64,000 bases of DNA from Streptomyces xanthophaeus (GTDB lineage: Bacteria > Actinomycetota > Actinomycetes > Streptomycetales > Streptomycetaceae). The stretch lies in contig NZ_JOFT01000012.1 of the NCBI RefSeq assembly GCF_000725805.1, positions 358,687 to 422,686 of the forward strand. The letters are read 5' to 3'. A model generated the notes under the pieces. It had not been told where the DNA came from, did no database searches, and was given only the letters and a program-made list of their open reading frames with translations. Of this stretch, positions 27,266 through 35,106 are shown one piece after another (position 1 is the first letter of the stretch; the number at the start of each line of letters is the position of its first letter). The translations under genes were made by a program, and so were the position numbers.

Positions 27266-28225
27266 ATGCAGCTGGAGTTGAGGCATCTGCAAGCCGTCTG
27301 CCGCATCGCGGAGGCGGGCAGTCTCGGTGGCGCGGCGCGGCGCCTGGGGGTGTCCCAGCCCGCGCTCTCGGCCCAGCTCCGCCGCATCGAGCGGGTCACC
27401 GGCGGGGAGCTCTTCGTCCGCGGCCGCAACGGGGTGGAACCCACCGCGCTGGGGCACTTCGTGCTGGCCAAGGCACGCCGGGTGCTCAGCGAGATGGACG
27501 CCCTGGGCGCCGAGGCGCGCGAGATCGCCCCCGGTGCGCCGCTGCGGCTGGGCTGCATCCTGCTGGTCCTGCTCGACGGACTGCTGGAGCAGACCGATCT
27601 GTCCATGTCGGGGCAGGAGATCACCGTCGACCTGGAGGACTCGGTCACGGCGCTGGCGCGGATGCTCGGCGCGGGACGGTACGACGCCATCGTCTACGGG
27701 GAGGTCAACGAGCACGAGGTCCCGCTCCCCGAGGGCATCCTGGCGCGGACCCTCATCCCGAAGGAGCCGTTCTGCATCCGGCTCTCGGCGGGGCACCCGC
27801 TCGCGCACCTGGACCGGATCGACCTCGCCGACCTGGCGGGGGAGTCCTGGATGACGCTGGTGGAAGACGACGACGGCGGCCCCGAAGCCCTCGTCGCGGC
27901 CTGCGCCGAGGCGGGGTTCGTCCCCTCGCTGCGCTACCGGATCACCGACCGGAAGATGCACTACGACCTGATCGCCGCGGGCCGCGCCGTCTCACTGAGC
28001 CAGCCCACGGCGCCGACTGCGCCGGGCACCGTGATGCGCCCGCTCGTCGGGTCCCCGGTCACGGGCCGGATCCGGCTCGCCTGGAACCGCTCGGCGGTCT
28101 CCGCGGGCCAGGCGGACCTCCTGTGCCGTGCGGCGGTCCGCGCCTACCTGGCCAACGTGTCCAACAACCGCTTCCACCAGGAGTGGTGGGACGCCCATCC
28201 GGAGGCGCACCCGGTGCTGGACTGA
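27266..28225 (+). CDS. LysR-family regulator divergent from the metalloprotease
   Basis: The 319-residue protein has the LysR HTH at residues 1-60 (MQLELRHLQAVCRIAEAGSL, then GGAARRLGVSQPALSAQLRR) and an effector domain from about 90. TACGCT ends 6 bases before ATG 27266, so a leaderless start is likely; the longer in-frame start at 27176 would span the operator. LysR genes divergent from secreted metalloproteases are established in Streptomyces (snpR with snpA), so this is probably the activator of the double metalloprotease. Effector unknown. Confidence 0.85.
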   Translation: MQLELRHLQAVCRIAEAGSLGGAARRLGVSQPALSAQLRRIERVTGGELFVRGRNGVEPTALGHFVLAKARRVLSEMDALGAEAREIAPGAPLRLGCILLVLLDGLLEQTDLSMSGQEITVDLEDSVTALARMLGAGRYDAIVYGEVNEHEVPLPEGILARTLIPKEPFCIRLSAGHPLAHLDRIDLADLAGESWMTLVEDDDGGPEALVAACAEAGFVPSLRYRITDRKMHYDLIAAGRAVSLSQPTAPTAPGTVMRPLVGSPVTGRIRLAWNRSAVSAGQADLLCRAAVRAYLANVSNNRFHQEWWDAHPEAHPVLD

Positions 28226-28266
28226 CCTGCCGCGGACCGCGGGGGACACCCGCGGCCCGCGGCAGG
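28226..28266. terminator. Bidirectional terminator
   Basis: An 18-bp inverted repeat (28226-28243 with 28249-28266, one G-T/C mismatch) lies between the LysR gene and the convergent secreted-protein gene. Confidence 0.75.
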
Positions 28267-28280
28267 GCTGCGGTCCGGGG

Positions 28281-28784
28281 TCAGTGGAACAGCATGGAGG
28301 CGTCCCCGGCGGGGGTGGTGACGGAGCCCGGACAGAGGAAGCTGCCCGAGGTCTTGGTCGCGGTGAAGGCGCGGTTGACGTACTTGCGGGTGGTCCCCTG
28401 GCGGTCCCACACGAGGTTCGTCGCCTTGTACCGGCAGGAGATGAAGCTCTGCTGGCCGGTGATGTCGATGAGTTCGGTCCGCGCCAGGTTGGCGGTGTCG
28501 TCGAAGGTGAAGGAAGGGTTGTTGTTGAGGGTGGCGGTGATGCCGCCGCTGCAGGCGAGGTTGCCGCCGGGCTTGTTGACCGTGGTGCGGTCGACGGTCA
28601 GGGCGTTCGGCGGCAGCGCGCTGGTGTTCGCGCCGGTCCAGGTGCAGGTGCTGCCCGCGACGACGATCACGCCGTCGGCCTTCTGATCGGCCGCGGGGCC
28701 CGCGGCGACCGCCGACGAGGTGCCGGTGGCGGTCGCCGCGATCACCAGTGCGGCGAGTGCGGTGAGGGTGGGGGTGTGCCTCAT
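28281..28784 (-). CDS. Secreted protein of unknown function
   Basis: The 167-residue preprotein has a Sec signal (RHTPTLTALAALVIAATATG, cleavage near VAA at residue 28). The mature part of about 140 residues is beta-rich with four cysteines (STCTWTG, LACSGG, FISCRYK, FLCPGS), so probably two disulfides. ATG 28784 is preceded by GGAGGAGCGAC. I do not recognise the family, though the even spacing of Thr/Asn/Gly strands suggests a small beta-sandwich. It is divergent from the lipoprotein gene that starts at 29042. Confidence 0.7.
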   Translation of the reverse strand: MRHTPTLTALAALVIAATATGTSSAVAAGPAADQKADGVIVVAGSTCTWTGANTSALPPNALTVDRTTVNKPGGNLACSGGITATLNNNPSFTFDDTANLARTELIDITGQQSFISCRYKATNLVWDRQGTTRKYVNRAFTATKTSGSFLCPGSVTTPAGDASMLFH

Positions 28785-29041
28785 GTCGCTCCTCCTTGCA
28801 CGTGCTTGTGGGGGTGGAGCGAGGCCCGCGGGCCTCGCGGGAGTGCGCCAGGGAGCGTGACACAAGGACCTTGAATTGTCAGGTGCAGGACAAAGAGTGG
28901 CGGAAAGGCGATGCCGCCCGGGCGCGCCACCCGGGCCGGGCCCGCGCACCGGGTCCTCCCCGGATGCGGCCGCGGGTCCACCCTGGCCGGCCAGGCATAA
29001 TCGGCGGGCTTGCCGTGCTCGTGAGGGAATTGGAGACCACC

Positions 29042-29695
29042 GTGATACGCCGGACCCCGCTCGCCGCCGCCCTGGCCGCAGGACTGCTCGCACTGACCGC
29101 CTGCGGAACGAAACCGGCCGCGGACGAGGGGAACACGGCCGCGTCGTCGGCCGCCTCCGGTTCCCCGTCGGCGTCCCCGTCCCCGACGCCGGACTTCGCG
29201 GCGGACGCAGCGGCCGCCAAGGCCCGGCACGACAAGGCGTTCCCGGACATCGCCGCCCGCTGCGCGGCCGAGGGCGCGGCGGCGACGGCCGCGGCACCGC
29301 CCGCGACACCGGCCGCGCCCGCCACGCCGGACGCCCTGCCCACCGATCCGGAGGCGGCCAAGTACGCGGAGAACCACGCCTTCAAGAAGCAGGGCAAGCT
29401 CACGCCCGAGGCCAAGTGCCGTGGCGAGGCCCACGCGCAGCGCATCAAGCAGGCCCTGACCGGGCCGGGCGTGGTCACGCCGGCCACCGAGGAGTCACTG
29501 GCGTCGGCGCTCAAGGCGATGGGCTACGAGCTCGCGAGCGGAGAGGTCCACCGCACCGGCGGGGCGCTGGGCTTCACCTTCTTCGTCCAGGGGGCCGGCC
29601 CGTGCGTGACCGGACAGCTCGGCAGCCCGGCCGAGGTGACCGCCCACGCGGTGTACGTGGAGGGCGGCTGCACGGAACCGCGCGGGGGCCACTGA
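29042..29695 (+). CDS. Putative lipoprotein
   Basis: The 217-residue preprotein has a lipobox LTAC at about residues 18-21, followed by a Ser/Ala/Pro linker, a helical region (ADAAAAKARHDKAFPDIAAR) and a C-terminal alpha/beta domain ending with VYVEGGCTEPRGGH. Three cysteines beyond the lipobox may pair in part. GTG 29042 follows GGAG by 6 bases and places the signal at the N-terminus; an in-frame ATG further upstream would bury it. Function unknown, exported and membrane-anchored. Confidence 0.7.
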   Translation: MIRRTPLAAALAAGLLALTACGTKPAADEGNTAASSAASGSPSASPSPTPDFAADAAAAKARHDKAFPDIAARCAAEGAAATAAAPPATPAAPATPDALPTDPEAAKYAENHAFKKQGKLTPEAKCRGEAHAQRIKQALTGPGVVTPATEESLASALKAMGYELASGEVHRTGGALGFTFFVQGAGPCVTGQLGSPAEVTAHAVYVEGGCTEPRGGH

Positions 29696-29790
29696 AACCG
29701 GGGTGCGCCGCCCTCCCCGGCACCGGCCGCCGCTCGGGACTGACGTAGGTTGTCCCCCGGCCCGTCGGGCCGGACGGACCGAAGCGGAAC

Positions 29791-29826
29791 GAGCACGAGC
29801 ACGAGCACGAGTACGAGTACGAGCAC
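29791..29826. repeat. Hexanucleotide repeat (GAGCAC/GAGTAC, six units)
   Basis: Six head-to-tail units: GAGCAC three times, GAGTAC twice, GAGCAC once. It ends 18 bases before ATG 29845, in the untranslated leader of the next gene. Confidence 0.85.
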
Positions 29827-29844
29827 GGCGGGAGTGGGCTGGAC

Positions 29845-30999
29845 ATGGTGCGACGCGGACGTGCGGAAGCGGACCGGAGCCAGACCACCGGCCCGCCCGC
29901 GCTCCTGGGCCCCGGCATATCCGCGGCGGCCGAAGACGGCCAACAGGCCCCGGGCTGGCTGCGCCTGGGCCGCGACGGCCGCCTGACCGCCTACGCGAGC
30001 TGCGCCGAGGGCGTGGTGCGGTGGACGGAATCCGCCCCCGGCTCCGACCGCTGGCAGGGGCCCGAGCTGTTCCCCGTGGAGCGCTGGAGCGGACGGTTCA
30101 CGCTGGCGCAGCACACCGACGGCTTCGTCTGGTTCGCCGCCGCACGGCAGCGGGACGGCGCCGCCCCGGGCGGTCAGGAGCTCGTCATCGCGGCCCAGTA
30201 CCAGAGCGGCCGGCCGCTCGGTGACTGGCGCACGGTGGGCGATCCGTTCCCGGACCACGGGAGCGAGGCTCCCGCGCCGGTCCACCCGGTGGTCCTGTGC
30301 GACGGTGCGGGCTCCTTGCACGTCGTCGTCTCCCGGTTCGGGGCCGGTGTGCGCGCCCGGACCCAGTACGCCGACGGCCGGTGGGGCGAGTGGGCCGACC
30401 TCCAGGGGCAGTGGGTGCGCGGCGCCGTGGTGCCGCTGGTGACGTCCCAGGGGTGCGCGGAGTTCCTCGCCCCGTTCCGGGGCGGGGCCTCGTACTGGGG
30501 CCAGGACGTCCCGGGGAGCGCCCTGAGGTGGCGGGGGCGGATGGAGGCCGACGCGGTGGAGGGCACGTACAGCTGCTTCGAGACGGGCCCCGGTTCCGCC
30601 ACCTACTTCTGGCGGCACCCGTCGGACGGCAGTGTCGTCGCCTGCCGGCCGAAGGCTCCGGCCGGCATGGGGCCGCAGCTCATGCCGCTGGGAGGCGCGG
30701 GCGGGACCGGGCCGGTCGGCGTGGTGCGTACGCGCATCAACGGATACGACTGCACGGTCCTGTTGCAGCGGGGCGCCGGGGGACACCCGGAGATCGCGGC
30801 CTACCCCACGGAGGGTGAGCACTACGGTGCCTGGTGGGCCCCAGTGGGGGACCGGTGCGCGGGGCTCCCGGCCGTGGCCCTCGACGCCCGTGGCTCGGTC
30901 GCGATCGCGATGATCGGTACGGACGGGACGCTGCGGACAGCCCGGCAGGACCTGTCCGAAGCGGGTCTGGCCTTCGGTGCGTGGCAGACGGTGGGGTGA
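29845..30999 (+). CDS. Predicted beta-propeller (PLL-like) protein
   Basis: The 384-residue soluble protein consists of recurring Trp/Gly-rich blades: WLRLGRDGRLTAYASCAEG, then VRWTESAPGSDRWQGPELF, YADGRWGEWADLQG, LRWRGRMEADAVEG and GAWWAPVGDRCAG. This matches the pattern of PLL-like seven-bladed propellers (fucose-lectin and sialidase-like folds). No signal peptide and no catalytic residues are evident, so a cytoplasmic binding role is possible. ATG 29845 has GGGAG upstream. The leader carries a six-unit hexanucleotide repeat. Identification is from repeat appearance only. Confidence 0.6.
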   Translation: MVRRGRAEADRSQTTGPPALLGPGISAAAEDGQQAPGWLRLGRDGRLTAYASCAEGVVRWTESAPGSDRWQGPELFPVERWSGRFTLAQHTDGFVWFAAARQRDGAAPGGQELVIAAQYQSGRPLGDWRTVGDPFPDHGSEAPAPVHPVVLCDGAGSLHVVVSRFGAGVRARTQYADGRWGEWADLQGQWVRGAVVPLVTSQGCAEFLAPFRGGASYWGQDVPGSALRWRGRMEADAVEGTYSCFETGPGSATYFWRHPSDGSVVACRPKAPAGMGPQLMPLGGAGGTGPVGVVRTRINGYDCTVLLQRGAGGHPEIAAYPTEGEHYGAWWAPVGDRCAGLPAVALDARGSVAIAMIGTDGTLRTARQDLSEAGLAFGAWQTVG

Positions 31000-31344
31000 C
31001 CTTTCTCACCGGCCCGCGGGCCCGGGTGAGCGGAACGGATGGTTCCCCCTACTTCGCCCCGGACCGGTGGGAGTTGGCGCGGCTCCGGCGCCCGCTCGGC
31101 GTCGCCTGTTCGCATGCGTGAACGCCAAGTGGGCTGACGGCCTGCCTCACACTTGCTCGCCGTTCATCAATTGGCTTACGCTGCGCAGGCTCTGTGAGGC
31201 TCGCATAAGTGTGCGGATCGCAGGTTGCGCGGTGGGGGAAGCAGGGGGAGCGATGTACGGCCGGGGTCAGGGGCGGGTCCAGCGGTGTGTCGCAGCAGCT
31301 CGGCGTGAGGTGGCGCCGGGTGTGACGATCGAGGAGTTTTCTGA
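31000..31344. other. Intergenic region (345 bp) before the wall-polymer genes
   Basis: It contains a candidate promoter (31153-31182) and a possible 37-codon leader reading frame (31253-31366). No terminator stem was seen after the propeller gene, so readthrough into this region cannot be excluded. Confidence 0.6.
31153..31182 (+). promoter_or_regulatory. Candidate promoter of the GT2-TagF gene
   Basis: TTGCTC (31153-31158), an 18-base spacer and TACGCT (31177-31182) resemble a housekeeping promoter. It lies in a locally AT-richer patch about 160 bases before the GTG of the polymerase gene. Confidence 0.4.
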
Positions 31345-31366
31345 GTGGCAGGTATGCCCCGCCTGA
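31253..31366 (+). CDS. Possible 37-codon leader peptide
   Basis: ATG 31253 sits just after AGGGGGAGCG, a good ribosome site, and the frame runs 37 codons (MYGRGQGRVQRCVAAARREV onward). It ends 22 bases inside the polymerase gene, whose own start is GTG 31345. The overlap would allow translational coupling. No homologue is recalled; it could equally be chance. Confidence 0.3.
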   Translation: MYGRGQGRVQRCVAAARREVAPGVTIEEFSEWQVCPA

Positions 31367-34300
31367 GCGTCGTCGTGCCCTTTCAGGATGTCGAGATATA
31401 CCTCGCGGAATGTCTGGAGTCGATAGCGAGGCAGACGTTCCGCGACCTCGAAGTCATCATGGTCGACGACGGCTCGACCGACTCCTCCACCGCGATCGCC
31501 ACGGATTTCGCGCAGCGCGACCCCCGGTTCAGGCTGCTGCGGCAGGACGCGATGGGGCCGGGACACGCCCGTAACGTCGGCATCCGCGCGGCCCATCCCC
31601 AGGCGGAGTTCCTGGCGTTCGTCGACGGCGACGACGTGATCCCCGAGTACGCCTACGAGCTGCTCGTGCGGACCCTCGAAGCATCGGGTTCGGATTTCGT
31701 CTCGGGCAACGTGCAGATGATGAACTCCAGCAAGAGATGGCAGTCACCGCTGCACAAGGCGCCGATGCAGCGCAGCAGGCGCGGCACGCACATCACCAAG
31801 CTTCCGGAGCTCATCTACGACCGGACCGTGTGGAACAAGGTGTTCCGGAGGGCGTTCTGGGACTACCACTACATCGCGTTCCCCGAGGGCGTCCTGTACG
31901 AGGACTCGTGGGTGAACATGTTCGCCCACTTCCGCGCGGCCAAGGTGGACATCCTCACCGACATCGTCTACTTCTGGCGCAGGCGCGAGGGCGGGGCCGC
32001 ACCCTCCATCACCCAGCGGCACACCGAGTTCAGCAATCTGCGCGACCGCGTCTCCGCCGTGCAGTCGGTCAGCCGCTTCCTCGCCGGACACCGCGCCCGC
32101 TCCTACAGCGAGCACAAGCGCAAGTACGACCTCGCCTGCCTCAAATCGGACCTGATGCTGCACCTGAAGGTGCTGCCGGACGCCGACGAGGAGTACCGCG
32201 ACGCCTTCATGCACTGGGCGAACGAGTTCCTGGACGAGGCCGACGACGACATCATCGGCGAACTGCCCGCCGACGCCCGGGTCAAGTGGCTCCTGGTGCG
32301 CGAGGGACGGCTGAAGGAACTGCTCGACGTCGTCGAGTTCGAGCGCAAGGGCGGTCCGCTGCCCGTGCAGCGGCGTCTGCACCGCTACCTCAACTACCCG
32401 TATCTCGGCGACCGTTCGGTCGGCCTCGACAAGAGCGCCTACCGGCTCGACAAGGAACTCTCCCTGCACGGCTCGCTGACGGGCGCCCGCTGGGACGACT
32501 CGGGGCAGCTGACGCTGGAGGGCTCCGCCTACGTCCGGTTCATCAACGTGCACAAGCGGCACATGTCGATGAAGGCGATCGCCCTGCGCAACAAGAAGCA
32601 GGGCCGCGTGCTCGTCGCGAAGGCGAAGACCACCTACTACCCGCAGGCCACCGAGCATTCCCAGCAGAGCCGCTACTGCTACGACTGGTCCGGCTTCCAG
32701 GTCCGCTTCGACGTCACGCGGCTCAAGCGCAAGGGCGAGTGGACCGAGGGCACCTGGGACGTGGCCGCCGGCGTGCTGAGCCGCGGGCTGTTCCGCTACA
32801 AGGGCCTCAACCGCGGCGGCGCGGGCACCGCCGCCAACCCGCCCTACCGGTACGTGGACAAGAACACCCGGGTCGTCCCCCTCTTCCTCCAGGGCAAGCT
32901 CAAGCTCCGGGTGGAGACCGTGCGGTGCCGCATCAGCCGCCACCGCATCGTCGGTGACCACCTCGAACTCGGCGGGGTCTACCTCGGGCCCAAGGTGCCG
33001 GAGTGGGGAAAGTTCCGGGTCACCAGCATGGGCGGCGCCGGACGCAACGACTCCTGGGTCCACTTCAAGTACGGCGGCGAGGGCTGGTGCACCTTCGTGA
33101 CCCGCATCCCCGTCAAGGGCCTGGTCCCCGGCCACCGCACGGTCTCCGGCGACGGTATACCGCAGACCTGGAACACGGGCAGCAACGGCTGGCAGACCAC
33201 CCTCCACGTCGAGGGCCGCAAGTCGGCCATCTACCCCGTCATGGCCGAGACGGCCACCGACGGCCACTACCGCCTGCCCGAGGCCCTGCAGACGGAGGCG
33301 GGGGACCGCGAGGTGTTCGTGCACCGCAACGGCTCCGGATACGTGGTGCTGTTCGAACGCGACACCCTGCCCCTGGCCAAGTCGGCCACGTGGCGCGAAG
33401 ACGGCTCGCTGGAGGTCGTCGTCGGATACGCGGCGGAGGACATGCTGAGCGCGCCCGAGTACGCGTCGGCCCACATCGTCGTCCGGTCGAGGGCGCACGG
33501 CGCCGAACGGGTCCTCCCGATCACCTGGTACGGCCAGGAGTTCCGTTTCGTGCTGTCCCCCGCCGCCGTACGCACGCTGGCCGGAGACATCCCGCTCGCC
33601 TCCGGCCGCTGGGACTTCTTCCTGCGCCGCCAGGACCCCTCGGCGGTCACCCCTGAGAACCGGTCCAACGACCTCATGGTCAAGATGACGCAGGAACTGA
33701 TCCCCGCCCTCCCGAGCGAGATGACCAGGGACGAACGCCGCTACGAACTCCAGGCGGAGGCCTACGACCGGCTCTCCCTCCTGGTCCACTCCGCGATGCC
33801 CGACACGGCCCGCGGCCCGTACCGGCAGAAGCTGATGCGCACCAAGACCTACCCGGACGCGCGCCGCAAGCCGCTGACGCAGGCCGTGCTCTACGACGCC
33901 TTCAAGGGGACGCAGTACTCCGACAGCCCGCGCGCACTGCACGAGGAGATGGTCCGCCGCGGCGTCCCCGTCGAGCACCTGTGGGTGGTGCGCGACGACC
34001 AGGTCGCCGTCCCCCCGACCGCCCGCCAGGTCCGCATGTGGTCCCCGGAGTGGTACGAGGCCCTGGGCCGCGCCCGGTACGTCGTCGCCAACAACCACCT
34101 GCCCGACTGGTTCCAGAAGCGCGCGGGCCAGATCGTCGTACAGACCTGGCACGGCACCCCGCTCAAGAAGATCGGCCACGACATCGAGGCCGTGCACTTC
34201 GCGGACAAGCGGTACCTGGAACGGGTGGAGAAGGAGGTGCAGAACTGGGACATGCTGGTGTCCCCGAACAGCTTCAGCACCCCCATCCTCCAGCGCGCTT

Positions 34301-35106
34301 TCCGCTTCCCCGGCGAGATGGTCGAGAGCGGCTACCCGCGCAACGACGTGCTGCGCCGCGCGGACTCCGCCCAGCGGGCGGCCGAGGTGCGCCGCCGCAT
34401 CGGCCTGCCGCCTGGCAAGAAGGTCGTCCTGTACGCGCCGACCTGGCGCGACGACCAGTTCTACGCGCCCGGCAAGTACAAGCTCGACTTCCGCATCGAC
34501 CTGGACGACGCCCGCGCGCAGCTCCAGCAGGACCACGTACTGCTCGTGCGGCGCCACCCCAACGTCGTGGACCCGGTCCCCGGCGCGGGCGACGGATTCG
34601 TCCACGACGTGTCCGACTACCCGGACATGGCGGACCTCTCCCTCATCACCGACGTGATGATCACGGACTACTCCTCCCTGATGTTCGACTTCGTCAACAC
34701 CGGGCGTCCGATCCTGTTCTTCACCTACGACCTCGACCACTACCGGGACACCCTGCGCGGCTTCTACTTCGACTTCGAGAAGTCAGCGCCCGGACCGCTG
34801 CTGTACAGCTCAGCGGAACTCGTCGGGGCGATCCGCCACATCGGCCGGGTACAGCAGGACTACGCCGCCCGCTACCGCTGGTTCCAGCAGGAGTTCTGCG
34901 ACCTCGACGACGGCCACGCCGCGGCCCGTCTGACCGACCGCATCCTGATCGCCGGCGGTGACCTCGACCCCGCCCACGCCCAGGCACCGGCCGTCGGGGC
35001 CGCGACCCGCCGCCACGTCGTCGGCCAGGACCCCTGCTGGCCCGGACACACCCTCGACCAGATGCCGCGACAGCCGGCGCGACGAATGGATTCGGAACAT
35101 GTCTAA
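31345..35106 (+). CDS. Bifunctional GT2 glycosyltransferase / CDP-glycerol glycerophosphotransferase (TagF-like)
   Basis: The 1,253-residue cytoplasmic protein starts with a GT2 domain (about 1-230): RLSVVVPFQDVE, nucleotide-binding VDDGSTD near 40 and DGDD near 94. A ~550-residue beta-rich middle region follows. The C-terminal glycerophosphotransferase domain (about 840-1215) has WHGTPLKKIG near 935, LYAPTWRD near 1030, LLVRRHPN and ITDYSSLMFDF near 1106. Such fusions build glycosylated polyol-phosphate (teichoic-type) wall polymers at the membrane face. GTG 31345 follows GAGGAG by 8 bases. The next gene's ATG overlaps its end by 8 bases, so they are coupled. Confidence 0.88.
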   Translation: MAGMPRLSVVVPFQDVEIYLAECLESIARQTFRDLEVIMVDDGSTDSSTAIATDFAQRDPRFRLLRQDAMGPGHARNVGIRAAHPQAEFLAFVDGDDVIPEYAYELLVRTLEASGSDFVSGNVQMMNSSKRWQSPLHKAPMQRSRRGTHITKLPELIYDRTVWNKVFRRAFWDYHYIAFPEGVLYEDSWVNMFAHFRAAKVDILTDIVYFWRRREGGAAPSITQRHTEFSNLRDRVSAVQSVSRFLAGHRARSYSEHKRKYDLACLKSDLMLHLKVLPDADEEYRDAFMHWANEFLDEADDDIIGELPADARVKWLLVREGRLKELLDVVEFERKGGPLPVQRRLHRYLNYPYLGDRSVGLDKSAYRLDKELSLHGSLTGARWDDSGQLTLEGSAYVRFINVHKRHMSMKAIALRNKKQGRVLVAKAKTTYYPQATEHSQQSRYCYDWSGFQVRFDVTRLKRKGEWTEGTWDVAAGVLSRGLFRYKGLNRGGAGTAANPPYRYVDKNTRVVPLFLQGKLKLRVETVRCRISRHRIVGDHLELGGVYLGPKVPEWGKFRVTSMGGAGRNDSWVHFKYGGEGWCTFVTRIPVKGLVPGHRTVSGDGIPQTWNTGSNGWQTTLHVEGRKSAIYPVMAETATDGHYRLPEALQTEAGDREVFVHRNGSGYVVLFERDTLPLAKSATWREDGSLEVVVGYAAEDMLSAPEYASAHIVVRSRAHGAERVLPITWYGQEFRFVLSPAAVRTLAGDIPLASGRWDFFLRRQDPSAVTPENRSNDLMVKMTQELIPALPSEMTRDERRYELQAEAYDRLSLLVHSAMPDTARGPYRQKLMRTKTYPDARRKPLTQAVLYDAFKGTQYSDSPRALHEEMVRRGVPVEHLWVVRDDQVAVPPTARQVRMWSPEWYEALGRARYVVANNHLPDWFQKRAGQIVVQTWHGTPLKKIGHDIEAVHFADKRYLERVEKEVQNWDMLVSPNSFSTPILQRAFRFPGEMVESGYPRNDVLRRADSAQRAAEVRRRIGLPPGKKVVLYAPTWRDDQFYAPGKYKLDFRIDLDDARAQLQQDHVLLVRRHPNVVDPVPGAGDGFVHDVSDYPDMADLSLITDVMITDYSSLMFDFVNTGRPILFFTYDLDHYRDTLRGFYFDFEKSAPGPLLYSSAELVGAIRHIGRVQQDYAARYRWFQQEFCDLDDGHAAARLTDRILIAGGDLDPAHAQAPAVGAATRRHVVGQDPCWPGHTLDQMPRQPARRMDSEHV

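Noticed and set aside
29791..29826. Short tandem units considered as a CRISPR array
   Set aside because: Six-base units without spacers are a microsatellite, not a CRISPR array; none was seen anywhere in the window.
30977..31366. A 129-codon frame spanning the gap before the GT2-TagF gene
   Set aside because: Only its last 37 codons have a ribosome site; the upstream part overlaps the end of the propeller gene and looks random.
31744..34740. A 998-codon minus-strand frame
   Set aside because: Antisense of the GT2-TagF gene, with no recognisable domain and no ribosome site.
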